DNA of 64,000 nt from the NCBI RefSeq assembly GCF_932526225.1, contig NC_064038.1, positions 4,278,001 through 4,342,000 on the forward strand. The letters are read 5' to 3'. Of this stretch, positions 47,700-60,092 are shown piece after piece. Numbering within the stretch: the first letter of the stretch is position 1; every line of letters begins with the position of its first letter. A program made the translations under genes and the position numbers. Below the pieces are notes generated by a model. It was not told the DNA's origin. It saw only the letters and a program-made list of their open reading frames with translations, and did no database searches. The stretch is from Nematostella vectensis. Lineage: Eukaryota; Cnidaria; Anthozoa; Actiniaria; Edwardsiidae.

Positions 47700-50600
47700 C
47701 TAGAAGCACGGATACCAGAATCTTCGCCTCAGTCGCGCTCGCCATGGAAACCAGCTGTCTTCATCACTGTCGTCATCGTTCCCATGGCAACCACGAAGAT
47801 CATCCCTATTGTAACCACGTTCTAGCCACCAGTTCTCTAACTTAGAGTCTCGTTCACTCTGCCTCCCTTCCGCACGGCGCATGTACCACGGTTCACGCTG
47901 GTCAGCGCGGTCGTGGGCTCGCTCGAAAAACCAGGCGCCATCTTTGTGTTTCATTACCCGGCGACGCTTGCGCGGACCTCGAGAGTGATGTTGAAATACG
48001 GGGTGAGACCGTTGCTCATGGCGATCACGGGAACGCTGAAAGAGCCAGGAGCTGTCGGACTTGACACTAAAGTCATGAGGAGGGAACCACGTGGCCAGTG
48101 GATTACTCTTACGAAGCTCGTTTCTCTCAATAGCTCTACGCACGTACCAATCCATAACCTTCTCGTACTCGTCGGCTTCTAACCAATCAGGCGGTGGTAG
48201 TGGGCGGGGTCTCATTTTAGCTGGTTCCTCGTAGCTTTTGATATCAGGAGTCTTGTGGCGAGGTTCTAGTACCCAGTCTTTTCCGCCGATCAGCTGAAGT
48301 AACGGGAAATCAACATGCATATCCGGCTTGAGCTCGGGTGGAATCGGAAACTCTTGGTGAACGTTCGGCTTGATATCGGTTGGAGTCGGAAACTCTTGAG
48401 GCAGGGGCGGCTTGAGCTCGGGTGGAATCGTAAACTCTTGGTGAACGTTCGGCTTGATATCGGTTGGAGTCGGAAACCTTTGAGGCAGGGGCGGCTTGAG
48501 CTCGGGTGGAATCGGAAACTCTTGGTGAACGTTCGGCTTGATATCGGTTGGAGTCGGATTCGGACGCTGTGCTTGACTTTGGTCTGTATGCGAAGTTAGT
48601 TCTCCGACTGGACTCGAAGACATGGATACTGGTGTTTTCTCAGCCCGTGCCCTCCCCCTCTTAGTCGTATCTGGGTGTAGTTCGTCTCTGTGTTTCGGCG
48701 GTGGCGGCTTTAACTCGATTATCACTGTTTCGTTTTTAATTCGGATCAATTCAGTTCTTTTCCTCTTTGATTTTGAATCATTATTTTTATGCCTTGGGCA
48801 TTTGGGGTTGCGTTTCTGTTTCTCGGAGTACAACCTTTCGTGTTCCAGTTTCTTCTCGTTCATCTGTAGCGCCCACTGGTTAAGTCGCTCCAGCTCTCGC
48901 TGATACTTCTTGTCTTGCTTGCGACGCCTTTTTCTCATCAAGGCATCCACATCACTAGAATACTTCTTCCAGTGTTTCTTCTTGCGCCAATTCTTAAAAT
49001 CAGATCTTTTTTCATTCCTTTGCAGCCTGGTAAATGAATCCCAACGATTGGCCTTTTCGCCCTTCTTTCGAAGTCGCTTTTGTTGGTCATAGACTCGTTG
49101 CTCTGCCAGAATCTTGTCAAGAATTTCCCCAGTCCATGGGCCTTTTTTGCGCAGTCGCTTAGTCTTGACTTTTTTGTTTTCGTACTTTCGTTTCATCGCG
49201 TTCCATTCCATTATTACTTCCCTTTTCAACGCTTCCCTCCATTTTTTAACGCTCTTCATTTTCCTCTTTCTTCGGTTGTTTAAGCTATGAGCAGCCGCAG
49301 ACTTCAGTTCAGTTTTATTTGCTACCCAGTCGTCAAGTTTGTTCTCGATATCTTGCCAAAACCTTTCCTGTTCCTCTTTCCATTTGAGTCTGATTTTTCG
49401 TGACTTTCTCGCACTCTGTTTCGTTTTCTTTCGAAATTTGTTTTTGATTTTTACGCGATTCAACCTCTTGCTCAGTTTTTCAACTACTTTGTTTTTCCTC
49501 GCTTGAGTCTTCGCAAACTTTCGACGCTCCTTCCTCAACGATTTCTTAAGTTTCTTTAGATCCTTCTTCTGTTCCCTTAACAGTCTTTTTTCTAGTTTGA
49601 GATCTCTTTTCGTTCCAAGAATCTCTCGGTATCCCTGTCTCGCAGCCTGCACATTCTCAGATTTTAATTTTTCTTGGAGTTTGAATAAGTCATCACGCAT
49701 CTGGATCTTTTGTGTTCGCCTCCAATTCTTCATCTTTTTCTTCTCCCTCCTCAAATATTCGAGAACATGAAGAGATCTCACGCTTAAATCCTCTTCAAGT
49801 CTCAATTTTTCGCTTTCAAAACGATTCTGCTGCCTCTTCAAAGTTCTCCAACTTTTACGCAACTCGTGTTTTTCTTTTTCTGCTAAACGTCTTTCCTTGA
49901 GCAGCTCAGCGATGATCAGTTTTAATTCATCGGCGTGCATTTTTAGTTCTCGTTGTTTTCTTCGGAGTTCTCTTTTCTTCAACAACTCCCTGCGTATCCC
50001 TGCGTGTTTATCTTTGCTTTGCTGCTTTATGTTTACCAGTGAATCATTGTTGTGTTTTGCTAATCTAGTTTCTGTTCTGATAAGAGATTTCGGTTCCTTG
50101 AAGCAAGGTTTTAATGAACTCCTCAAAGGTGCTGCATGACAAGGCGACGAAGAAGACGATCTTGTATTTTTGTTATTATTTGTTTTCTTTATGTTTTTTT
50201 TACGCTTCCTTGAGTTAACTATCAAATTGTCAGCTACGTCCTTATCATTATCACGGCATGGCTGTCTTTTTCTGATAACATCCGGGGCTTTAGCATCTGA
50301 CGAACAATAAGGGTTGGGATTGCCAAGGTTCCAGCGTGCTCTGAAGTTATTCAAACCTACGCGTCGAGGAGGTATCAATGACGACACGGAGTGGTATTTC
50401 TTGAACACGTTATGAGAACTGTCCACATAATCCTTGTTCAGCTTACCTCGTCTCTGTGTTACATCATCGGTTCTAGAAAGATCCCCACTATAAATATCAC
50501 GGAATGAGCGAATGTTTTTGCTGCTTGTCCCAAACTTGTGGGACTGGGCTTGGTGCCTTTTTTCTTCGTCATATTTTAGTCGCCAATACCAAGACATTGA

Positions 50601-53600
50601 TTTACTTAGTTGTAGTCTCTGCTGCACGGTCCTGTGTTGTTGAAGAAGCTTGAAGTGCTTCTCCTGTAGTTTGGAATGAAGCGACTGGATGTCAAAATGA
50701 TCCTTGCCTGCATCGTCACGTTCCTGGTAGAGTTTCTCTTCAAGAGCCCACAGATCTAGGCGAGCTTGCTGTTCAGCAGTCAAACCATTCAGCTTCACGG
50801 AGTCGGGGGACGAGTAGGTCACGGTGTTGGGCTTACTGAGCTTTGTCGTTTTGCTCACGGCCTGGTTACTAAGGTAGACACTCACGCCTGGAAGGGAAAA
50901 GGTTAAAAAGTCTTCAGTTATTATCATAAGTCATCATCCACAATTACCTCCATTTTCAACATACAAATGTGCCATAATGCAATACCAATTTTATAAAATA
51001 AATGAATCGATTGATTAATATCAACTCTGATATAAGACAATACTAAGAAAAAGCATTTTACAAAGGGCAAAAGGTGGGAAGGGAGAGGGGGTGGGGGCTT
51101 TGAGCCTATATTTTATGTTTGCTTTTGTCGGCCCACCACCTTTGAGCAAATCATTTAGTGTTCAGCACCTACTTACCACATATGTGTAGCATATAAAACA
51201 CACCAACTTACCATGGCCAATGCTAAATCCCATAGCAGTAGTCAAGCACAGCAGGATGACAAAGGTTGGGATGTCGACATAGAGATGTGACATCAAGTCA
51301 TCACCTGAAGGGCTGTCATCTGATGGCCTACCCTCTTCCAGCCATCGTGGGAAGAGTACAGACTCATCTGAGTCACTTTCGTCAGAGCTATAGGGGTCAT
51401 CATCATCATCATAGCTGTCTTCTTCATCAGAGTCATCAGAATCTGAGCAAAAGGAGGATGCTTTGGAAAACAAGGAGCTTGAAACAGAGCTGAGGCTATT
51501 GGGAAGATTTAGAGGGCTGTTGCTAATTTCTGTAGGAGTTTCAATGCATTCAATGTCGTGGCTAGAGAAGGAATCATCTTCACTGACATAGAAACTTGAA
51601 TTTATAAATGGCAGTTCCTTCCACCCACTCATTGCATCATCATCATCATCATAGTCCACAATTTGTGAGTCAAGTATGTCATAGCTCTCATCAGTGTTAT
51701 CATCTGGGCAAATCAACTCAATTAAGCTTCCTTCAGTTGATGACTCGTCAGAGCAAGGGATGGTACGGAAGGACCCGCTTGCTGTCATTGATAGGTACTC
51801 TGCTTGTCCGTTCACAATAAATGGCATCTGGAAGATTTCGTCTACAACACCAGGATTGGGAGGGACAGCCTGACCTTCATAGAGGATCTCTCCATCATCA
51901 GACAAGTTAGAGTTATAGAAAGGAAGCTCATCCCATCCAAATGCTTCAATGCTGGAAGGTAACGACTCATGATCGTCATAAATCTCTTTTCCAGGGTTGT
52001 CTACGGTGCTAGGGGCAGTAAGGTGATGGTCATGCAATGTTGTAAGCTCATTCCAGCCAGCTAGGTCAACTGACAGTGCGAGGGATTCGACACTTGGATA
52101 AGGAAATAATTCTTCTGAGTAGAAAGGAAGAGCACTGAGACCAGACTCATCGTTGTCAGTCAAGCCTTGATCTGAGAAACTATCCCAGTCGTAGTCATCA
52201 ATTGGAGCAGCATCATTATTGCAAACTAACTCATTCCAGCCAGACAGAGACACAAAGCTGTCATCTAGAAGGCATCTGGAACTTGACATCAGTGGAGAAG
52301 TTTCAGGAATGATGTCTGGATCATCACAATGCTTTGAAATGATCATGATGCCATCATCAATGTCATCACATGAAGCAGCAGCATGGCCATATTCAGATAA
52401 CAAATCATTCACTACTGGCTGGTGATCCTGTTCAGCAAGTGGTGGTTTTGATGGCTCTTGACAAAACTTGAAGCCTGTCAGAATCTCAAATTCTGGTTCA
52501 CTCTCCTCGCCCTCTTCAAGTTCATTTGGCTGGATCCCACACAAAATCTCAGAGTATGTAGGCTTGCGATACACAACACAGTCTCTCTTTGTCTGTAACA
52601 TAATTACATAATATCAAAAATTTGTGGATTGAAAACAGAGCAAAATCTTAATATCATGATGAAGTTTGATTATTAGCTTCAAATTGCGGCAACTAACACA
52701 AAATATTAAATTGATTAATATAAGCAGGCTGTTTATAAGTGCAAATTGTCCCTGCTAAATGGACTTGTGACATAGTTGCTAGGGTAAACTGGCTTTTACA
52801 CATTTACTGTACTAGGGGAGCAGAAAATATTGGTCTTGGCTGTGGGGTTGCAAGTTTTAAATTAACAACTTTCTCTGTTTTTATTTTTATTTTAAAATAT
52901 ATTTTTTTGAAACTTGACCTTCTAAAGTCGGTTGGTCTGAGATTGCCAACCCTTCCCCCCTCAGTAATGGTAGCATTTTGCAAACACTCAATGTCAAAAG
53001 CAACAGAACTTGAGAGAAGAAAATGCTTGAAATTCTATTTATTATTACTCTGTAGCTTTTGATGAGAACACGAACCGTAATATTAGCAAACAGGGGCGTA
53101 CACAGGATTTTAACAAATTGCAGTCAAAGCATTCAGAAGCTGAATAAAGGCGTGGCCCCTTATCCCGCATCCCCTTTAAGAATTCATAACTCCCGCTTTT
53201 GGGTTTGAAATTGGCATCAATGCGTCAGACTTTTCAGAATATTACAGGATCATCTGTCATCCTCGATCTGAAATAGGACTTCATTCGTCGCGTGGCACTG
53301 AACAACATAACAATGTTTTCAAACCATCTGCAGACTAACATGATTAAGAAAATTATAGTTTTCATCCTCATCATATATATAACATTTGATTTTTTCCCCT
53401 CTTAATGCAAATAAGATTGCCAAATTCTTTTGCAGTCGAGTGACTGCAGGCCTATAGGCTGCGTACGCCCCTGGCAAACATACACTTCCGCAAGCACACA
53501 CAGAAACAACATCATTTGCGACGCAAAACCGCGTACGTGAAATGTACAAGAAATTATGAACGCTCTGCTACCTTTGTTTGTTGTTTTATGCTAATTAGCT

Positions 53601-54183
53601 AATTTTGTCAGCCGCAAAGAATTCAAAAGGAGAAAGTCTAAAAACGCGAAGAAAATGTTAAGAAAGTTATTTTACAAAATAAAAACAAATGTTATCGACA
53701 GAGAACACTTGGTTTCCTCGTAGAAAGGCTGATAATTACCGCGGTGGAAGTGTTTTATTTTAATGTCATGTGATCTTCTGTTTACATCGGTTTCGCTTTT
53801 GAAGCGTTTGTTTCTGTAGGCTAGCGGCTCTCTCGGGGGAAATCTAGCAGTTGCCGATAACATATCACCGTTACTCTATTGCAATGTTGTTATTTTTTTT
53901 ATACAGAATTTGGTTTTAGAGTTTTTGAGTGGATTAAGCTGCTTCTAGCCTAGTAGGGTGTAGACGGTTCGCTTGCAAACATCAATAAAATTGAGCATTC
54001 CTCGAAGTACCTTTTTCGTAATCGGTAAAAAAAAAAAAAAAAGAATAAAATGTTCTTATAGAGGACAACACGACACCTTGGGGAAACTAATCGAAAAGAA
54101 TTTACCTCTATCGAGCTTGCAGTCTCTTCTTCGATGAAGGCCCAGTCGCTCTCAAACTCTGTATTTGGACGACGAGTAGCCAT
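47700..54183 (-). CDS. CCPG1: CCPG1/PBXIP1-like ER membrane protein with multiple LIR-like motifs
   Basis: Human CCPG1 is a type II ER protein that recruits autophagy factors for ER-phagy. Three exons, 54106-54183, 51212-52592 and 47700-50887, join in phase to 1,548 residues (human about 757). Exon 1 holds a canonical LIR-like motif, ESDWAFIEEE, in the place where human CCPG1 has CGWTVI. Exon 2 is an acidic cytosolic region with four spaced G-W-x-E-L motifs near residues 145, 205, 245 and 350, plus EFEIL near 60. A single membrane segment follows (FVILLCLTTAMGFSIGHG, about 466-487), like human LALVIAISMGFGHFYG. Exon 3, presumably lumenal, starts with a helix rich in E/Q/K, then a very basic coiled coil (about 300 residues of K/R/E), a 28-residue proline-rich repeat, and five W-x-x-x-R-x-x-x-R motifs at the C-terminus. 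The human C-terminal fold was not recognised. PIGB and PIGBOS1 lie next door, as in human. Orthology rests on layout, membrane-segment similarity and linkage. Confidence 0.75.
48297..48560 (-). repeat. 84-bp coding repeat in the CCPG1-like gene
   Basis: Three in-frame copies of a 28-residue unit (FPTPTDIKPNVHQEF, then IPPELKPPLPQ) form a proline-rich spacer between the coiled coil and the C-terminal tryptophan motifs. Confidence 0.9.
52593..54105. other. Intron 1 of the CCPG1-like gene
   Basis: This 1.5-kb intron splits the N-terminal LIR-like exon from the acidic cytosolic exon. It is AT-rich, with a poly-A run near 54030. The short open frames have no family similarity. Confidence 0.65.
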
Positions 54184-55748
54184 TTTTGCAAATAAATTAC
54201 ATTATGGGAGCAAAATTAAGGATTTACTTAGCTAATACGAAATAAAAGACTCGTTTTTTACTTGAGATGTACTTCTGCCTTCTATGTTCGTCGAAGGCAA
54301 AATGTTCGGTTTGTTGTTGTTTTGATCGAACTTTATCCCAGGTGTGACCGCGTGACAACACATCAACCAATCGGGTGATGTTTTCTATTTCTATTAGACA
54401 ATTTTCCACCAATCACAAAAAGTGTGAGTGCAGTTACAATAAATATGCATAATACCGCCAAAAACGCAATATTTTGGATGACGAAATCGATAAAATCTTG
54501 CTGACTTTCATGTTTTACGGGGATGTTTTTTAAAATGCCACGTTAACACTCGAAAAGTTTCCATTTGATCATTAGGAATTGAGAATTTTCTTCAATTCAA
54601 AAATGTATTTATAAAAAATAATTTTACTGCTTATTTTCGTTATCCTATTTTTGGCAAAATTTGAGCATTTTTGGCAGGTACTTGGCTTGGCTTCGGGCGT
54701 CGGTTAACGCTGCTATAATCCACATGAACGCGTGATCCACCGTAATTCAACCTCTCTTGGTATAAAAATAATACACAACATGGTCACAGAATTGAGGCGA
54801 ATATTCTAAGCACAGGAAAAAATATGCTAAACCCCCTAGTGTCAAAACTACAAAGACATATAATTAGTCTCAAAATATGAAATACTTAAAAAAATACTCA
54901 AAGAAAAAAAATATTTCGATGCATTACATGGAAATGTTTTTTTTTTTACTATTTGTAAATGTAGCTGAGAATCTAGAACCTTGTTCCCCAATGTGGTTTG
55001 CTTTGCTTCATTTTAAATTAATCCATTAAAGGCACAGGGCACCTTATTTCACCAGTTGTAATTGAATATGCAAATGCAAAAACATGCACTAGCATTAAAA
55101 AGGTTTATAATCCTTCCCTGCACCCTTAGATGTCTCTAACATTCTGTCCTGCAATGCACCCCTTTCTGTAGTAGCATATAGTTACCAAACTTTATACTAC
55201 ATACTTTGCAGTGTATTAAAAAAAATACCAATAAAGGACTGTAAATCTAAACATCTGTATGTAAATTACTTAAAATCTAACACATTTTACATGAAACAAA
55301 ACTTGGTAAGCAAGTAAGGTAGTAAGTTCCCAGACAGCTATATTTTTCCAAATTATGGTCAATCAAAAAACCTAATGGTGCTCATAGATGCACATATTGG
55401 GTTAATCTTGGTACCACAATTTCCAACTTTGAAGCAATGCTATATGCCACAAAGTCAAATGAAATATGTAAAAACCCATAATTTTACAGCATAAATTAGA
55501 CACTAATTATCCCTTAACTTTTCAATTGTTTATTGCATATAACCCAACTGAAGTTTTTAAATGTTATTTGAGGAATAAATGATGTCTTACAAAAATACTG
55601 TATTCAATACTTCGAAAAAGAAATTCATACCAAGCTTTCACTTGAGTTCTTCCCTGGAGGTCATATATACACAGCTGTCAACCCAACTTGGACAGACTTC
55701 TTGAGAAATCAGGTGAAATACAGTAAATATGTGAAAAAACCCAAGAGC

Positions 55749-55927
55749 ATAGCTGTCAACTCTCCCACATTAGGCGGGAGTCTCAAGATTTTGATCCTTT
55801 TCTCAAGCCTAATTTTCTTGAAAATTTCCATACATATACTGTATTCTTCTGCATTAGTTATCTGGGTATTTCTAATACAGTCACTGTATTTACTCAAGAT
55901 TTTTCCTAAAGCGAGGATGACAGCTAT
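55749..55927 (+). mobile_element. MITE-like element, second copy
   Basis: It begins atagctgtcaac and ends gatgacagctat and shares the inner aggcgggagtctcaagatttt block with the copy at 36153-36337. Just left (about 55671-55745) lies an inverted partial copy of the other end (agctgtcaacccaacttgg, then gtgaaatacagtaaatatgtg), so two elements or a nested pair sit side by side. Confidence 0.7.
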
Positions 55928-56224
55928 ATGGTGGCCTATTAATGCCATAGCATTTTTTGTCAAAAATATATTTTTCTACTTTGTAGATTTTATTTTATTA
56001 CTTTATTTTACTTCATCAAGAAAAAAAAAAATAAAAAATAACTCTTTGTATGGCTTACTAACGCCATAGCAAAAAAAAAAAAAAGAAAAAAAGTTGTCCA
56101 TGGCCCATTGACGCCATAAACCAGAATGCATTGCGGGTGAATAGTTTGGGCTTCCTGTGTAAACAAAATTGACCCTGGGGACGAGGTTGTTTAGCATGTT
56201 GTTTTCATCTTGGACTTCATAATC

Positions 56225-56548
56225 ATGTCAGTGAAGCGTCAAGCCGCGTGGAACAATTACAAGGAAAAAGCAAGTAAAAAGCGAAATGGAAAGAATAAAC
56301 AAGAAGAGTCAGAGTTAATTACCGTGCAATGACTAAGTTCAAATGTTGAAGGTCGTTGCCAGAAGTATTCGAGAATTGGACCTCTGACAATGGTGTCTAT
56401 AGGTCAGGAACGGTCTCTTGAAGACATAAAACGTGCATGCAAAGAGCACTTTAAGCCAGAACTTGACTGTGACGTTCTGGCTGGAGAAAGAGGCCCTTCT
56501 TACACTGAAGCATCCCAAATAAAGAACTGGAAAGTTATATTTTTTTAA
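56225..56548 (+). pseudogene. Decayed coding fragment, unknown family
   Basis: One frame of 107 codons is broken by a single TGA at 56330-56332. The first part is very basic (RQAAWNNYKEKASKKRNGK). After the stop it continues as a globular-looking segment (GPLTMVSIGQERSLEDIKR, then LAGERGPSYTEASQIKNW). The frame is the same on both sides, so a point mutation may have broken an older ORF. I cannot assign a family; a fragment of a multi-copy cnidarian or transposon-linked gene is possible. It overlaps neither PIGBOS1 nor the MITE copies. Confidence 0.45.
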
Positions 56549-56879
56549 GACACAAAGTACCATGTCATAAAGCACAAAGTCAAATACTTTATGCAATAGA
56601 CAAATAGTGCTATGTTATTAGCACAAAGTTGAATGTCGTGAACGATATACTGAAATGTATTAAGCAAAGGCAAAATGATGAGTTTTTTAAGACACAAAGT
56701 GCGATGTTTTGAGACACAAAGTGCGATATTGTGAACTAAACCTGCAATGTTTTAAGCGATAATCAAATAGTGCTTTGTCGTGACACTCACAGTGAGTTGT
56801 CCTGGCGCAAATTGTTCAAAGTCGTGAGATGTTGGTGAGATGTTGTTAACGAAAACCTTGAGTGGCCCTCATGGGCTTC

Positions 56880-56981
56880 TGTAGAATACATAGAATGTAC
56901 GAACATTCTCACAAAAATTAGGCTTCTGATGAGGTCCAAAATCTTGTAACACCCGCCTAAAGCAGGTGAGTTGACAGCTAT
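56880..56981 (-). mobile_element. Partial MITE-like copy, inverted
   Basis: Ends gttgacagctat and, read in reverse, repeats the first half of the 36153-36337 element (tgtcaactcacctgctttagg, cctaatttttgtgagaatgt). The other half is absent. Confidence 0.65.
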
Positions 56982-57528
56982 GTATGTAAAACCTATTGTA
57001 AGAGATGTTGTCAAAATCAAAGCTGAATTTTGAACTCTATCTTGTGACACTGTAGACAGACACTTGCATTTTATTCGAAGAAAAATGCAAGACAACTAAT
57101 TGCTCCCCTTCCCAGCCCTCTTAATCATGTTAGAAATCCTTCTATTGGAGAGGACCAACAAGGGGGTTAAATGGGTGTTACCCTGTTGTTCATCTATCCA
57201 TTAATTTAATAAAATATTCATATTAATTTTGTATTTTTTTATGTCTTTGTACTAAGATATTTTCCTACCACTTTCAAGCACTATGAACTGTTCACATCTG
57301 AGTATGTGGAGGTTTTGTCTTTACACTCCAAGCTGGTCAAGTGTGCTGAAACAACACTTCATGTAACAATTGTAACGATGAAAATGATGATGATGATAAG
57401 TAGTCAATATTTTCTAGGAGAAATGCTGTCATGTTCCTGAGCGGGCTATCTTGAATCAGTGAATTGTTAACGTTTGTCCCACAAACGTCTCATTATAGAA
57501 TTTGGCGTCTACAGATGTTTTTTTTTTT

Positions 57529-57717
57529 TCAGGATGTGGATTCTGCACTATTCTTTGTATCGACATCAGTTCTGCCATGTGATTCTTGATTTTCTAGTCT
57601 TTTTTCTTCTTTCACTTTTTCAAACATCGGCTTCCATATATAAACACCACTTCCGACCCCAACTGCCATAACAACGCAAAGCTGATGCAGAGGCATTCGC
57701 GCAATACGAGAAAGCAT
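57529..57717 (-). CDS. PIGBOS1: PIGBOS1-like mitochondrial outer-membrane microprotein
   Basis: Human PIGBOS1 (54 residues) sits in the mitochondrial outer membrane, contacts the ER protein CLCC1 and tunes the unfolded protein response. This single-exon ORF has 62 residues. It shows the same plan: a short basic N-terminus, a hydrophobic segment at about residues 11-28 (LHQLCVVMAVGVGSGVYIW), the motif GVYI-x-x-P-x-FE shared with human GVYIFQPVFE, then a charged tail (KVKEEKRLENQES; human ends QESEEKKS). It is head-to-head with PIGB, 214 bp between start codons, as in mammals where the gene is named for lying opposite PIGB. The second Met (residue 8) is another possible start. Similarity plus position make the call strong despite the short length. 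Confidence 0.85.
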   Translation of the reverse strand: MLSRIARMPLHQLCVVMAVGVGSGVYIWKPMFEKVKEEKRLENQESHGRTDVDTKNSAESTS

Positions 57718-57931
57718 GATTTGGAAAATTATTGATACAAAAGCACCAGGCGATAGGGATATCTATTTTTTCTGAGCCCACGAAGTTGCATAGCATTGTC
57801 TTGCCCCAGGCCCCTCCTGATGCAACATGGAACGCTTGGTCAAAATCAATTCTTGTCAAATTCTGCGTGAAATTCTTCAGGTTCTTTTCTTTCTCGAGAT
57901 TTTAAGCCGCAAAAGCTAGAAAAAGGGGAGC
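57718..57931. promoter_or_regulatory. Bidirectional PIGBOS1/PIGB promoter interval
   Basis: Only 214 bp separate the divergent start codons, so both promoters must lie here or overlap the neighbouring 5' ends. I see no clear TATA box or other named motif. The assignment follows from geometry alone. Confidence 0.6.
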
Positions 57932-60002
57932 TTGAGCTATTTATGCAGTATGAGGAGTCGGTGGTCAAAACCGAACGAAAAGTCTTCGGAAGAGAGTTTC
58001 TCAGCAGTGGCAATTGAGAAGGAAAATAACACCTTACCAACATTCCAGCGGAAACTCTTCTCCTTTCTTTTACTGTTTAGAATCTTAAATGCTTGGCTTG
58101 TGAGAACGTGGTTTGTGCCGGATGAGTATTGGCAAGGACCTGAAGTAGCTCACAGACTCGCGTTTGGGTATGGATATTTGACGTGGGAGTGGAAACAAGG
58201 CCTTAGAGGATACACTCTACCTCTTGTGTATTCCATCGCTTACAAAGTTCTCTATATCCTCGGCTTAGACAGTGCAGAAGTAGTCATTTTTATCCCAAAT
58301 GTTATTCAGGCAGTCCTTGCAGCAGTGGGGGATTTATATTTGTATAAACTTGCTATCAAGTTGTTTGGACCTCAGGCTGCAAAGTGGGCATTGCTCTGTA
58401 ATTTGTCATCATGGTTTACATTTTATTGTGTTACAAGAACGCTTTCTAACTCATGGGAGACCGTGCTTACAACAATTGCATTGTATTATTGGCCACTGGA
58501 ACTTTTACAAACAACCAAGGTTAAGGATATTGACCAAAGCTCAAATATTTCCATCTCTCTTATTGTGGCAGCATTTGCCTGTATAATTCGTCCTACATCT
58601 GCAATATTATGGCTCCCTTTATCCACACTTCATATCATAAGAACAGAAAGGAAATTATATTTTATATTACTTCAAGCTTTGCCTGTTGGTCTTCTGGCAT
58701 TGTGCTGGTCACTTGTTATTGACAGTTTCTTCTATGGCCACTGGATGGTTGTACAGCTGAATTTTTTGTTGTTCAATGTTGTCAAGGACCTAGGAACGTT
58801 TTATGGCAGCCATCCATGGCACTGGTAAATATCATGCTCTTTAATGATTTAGAATGACACATGAAAGTGTTAATCATAATCAGTAAATGCAGATAATGTT
58901 TTTACACATACTTCAGTGTGTAAGGTGCAACTGCATTCAGGCACAACCTGGGGTATTATGTGGAAAAAAGAATAATATTTGAAGATTCCTTAATAAGAAA
59001 TTACCCACTTTTTGGCCGCCAAGGGGGGTGAGCACCCCTTGTGTGCAGATTGGGATTTTCAAGGCTCATTTGAAACGAAGAAGAAACTATAAGATTTTGA
59101 ATTACTTCACAACCGTTTTTCCTTTCAACTCAAGCATTTCGCGACATGGGCGCGAGCTTTACATTTACAAGCCGCGAGCGTTCCGCTGCATGGGCGCAAG
59201 TTTGGCCAAATAACAGAAAACTCTTAGGTCGTTTTCACGTGACAGGTCACATTTATGCTCAAAGTATTTATTTTATTCTCAAACTGATGGTAAAAGTGAA
59301 TTTGCGGCAAACAAATTATTTTCCTAAATTTAAGTAATACCACTTGATTGTTTTGTTTTTCTTTAAAGGTATTTCACCCAAGGTTTTCCTGCCATCATCT
59401 TCACTCATCTTCCTCTGTTTTTATGTGGTGTTTATAAAAGTTCCCAAAGGATTCTGGCAGCTCTTGTAATGTGGGTTCTAATGGTTTACAGGTATGGTAT
59501 GTTAATGCACATTCATTCATTGGTAGATAATTGTGTGCTCAAAGTAACTTCACATTTTGTTACTTAACAGCTTTCTTGGGCACAAGGAATTCCGATTCAT
59601 CTTCCCAGTTCTTCCTATCTGCATGTGTTATGCTGGTAACTACCTGGTATACCTTAATTCGTCATTTAAATCTGGTACCAAGTCGCCTAGTAAGAAGCAC
59701 ACCCTGCCCAGGAAAATTACCATAGCAACCATAGTGTTTGGACTTGTGTGTGCTAGTAACGCCCCCATAGCCCTCTATACCAGTTTGATTCACCAGCGAG
59801 GTGTTCTGGATATGATGGGATATCTTCGCCAAGAGGCTAATGTGCAGCACAAACCAATCACTGTGATGTTTCTGATGCCATGCCACTCAACACCATTCTA
59901 CAGGTATAACGTATTGTGTTTAAAGAGCTCATGAGATTAAAGATGATGTGTGTAACTTTCTCACAAAGACTCTACAATTTGTGTCCTTTATTAAAATGTC
60001 AC

Positions 60003-60092
<90 letters not shown>

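Larger units (their letters stand above)
54184..57528. other. Intergenic region between CCPG1-like gene and PIGBOS1
   Basis: This 3.3-kb region should contain the CCPG1-like promoter and the PIGBOS1 3' UTR. It is AT-rich and holds MITE copies (55671-55927 and 56880-56981), a decayed coding fragment (56225-56548) and a short repeated motif built on ccatagc/gccata near 55935-56120. Confidence 0.6.
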
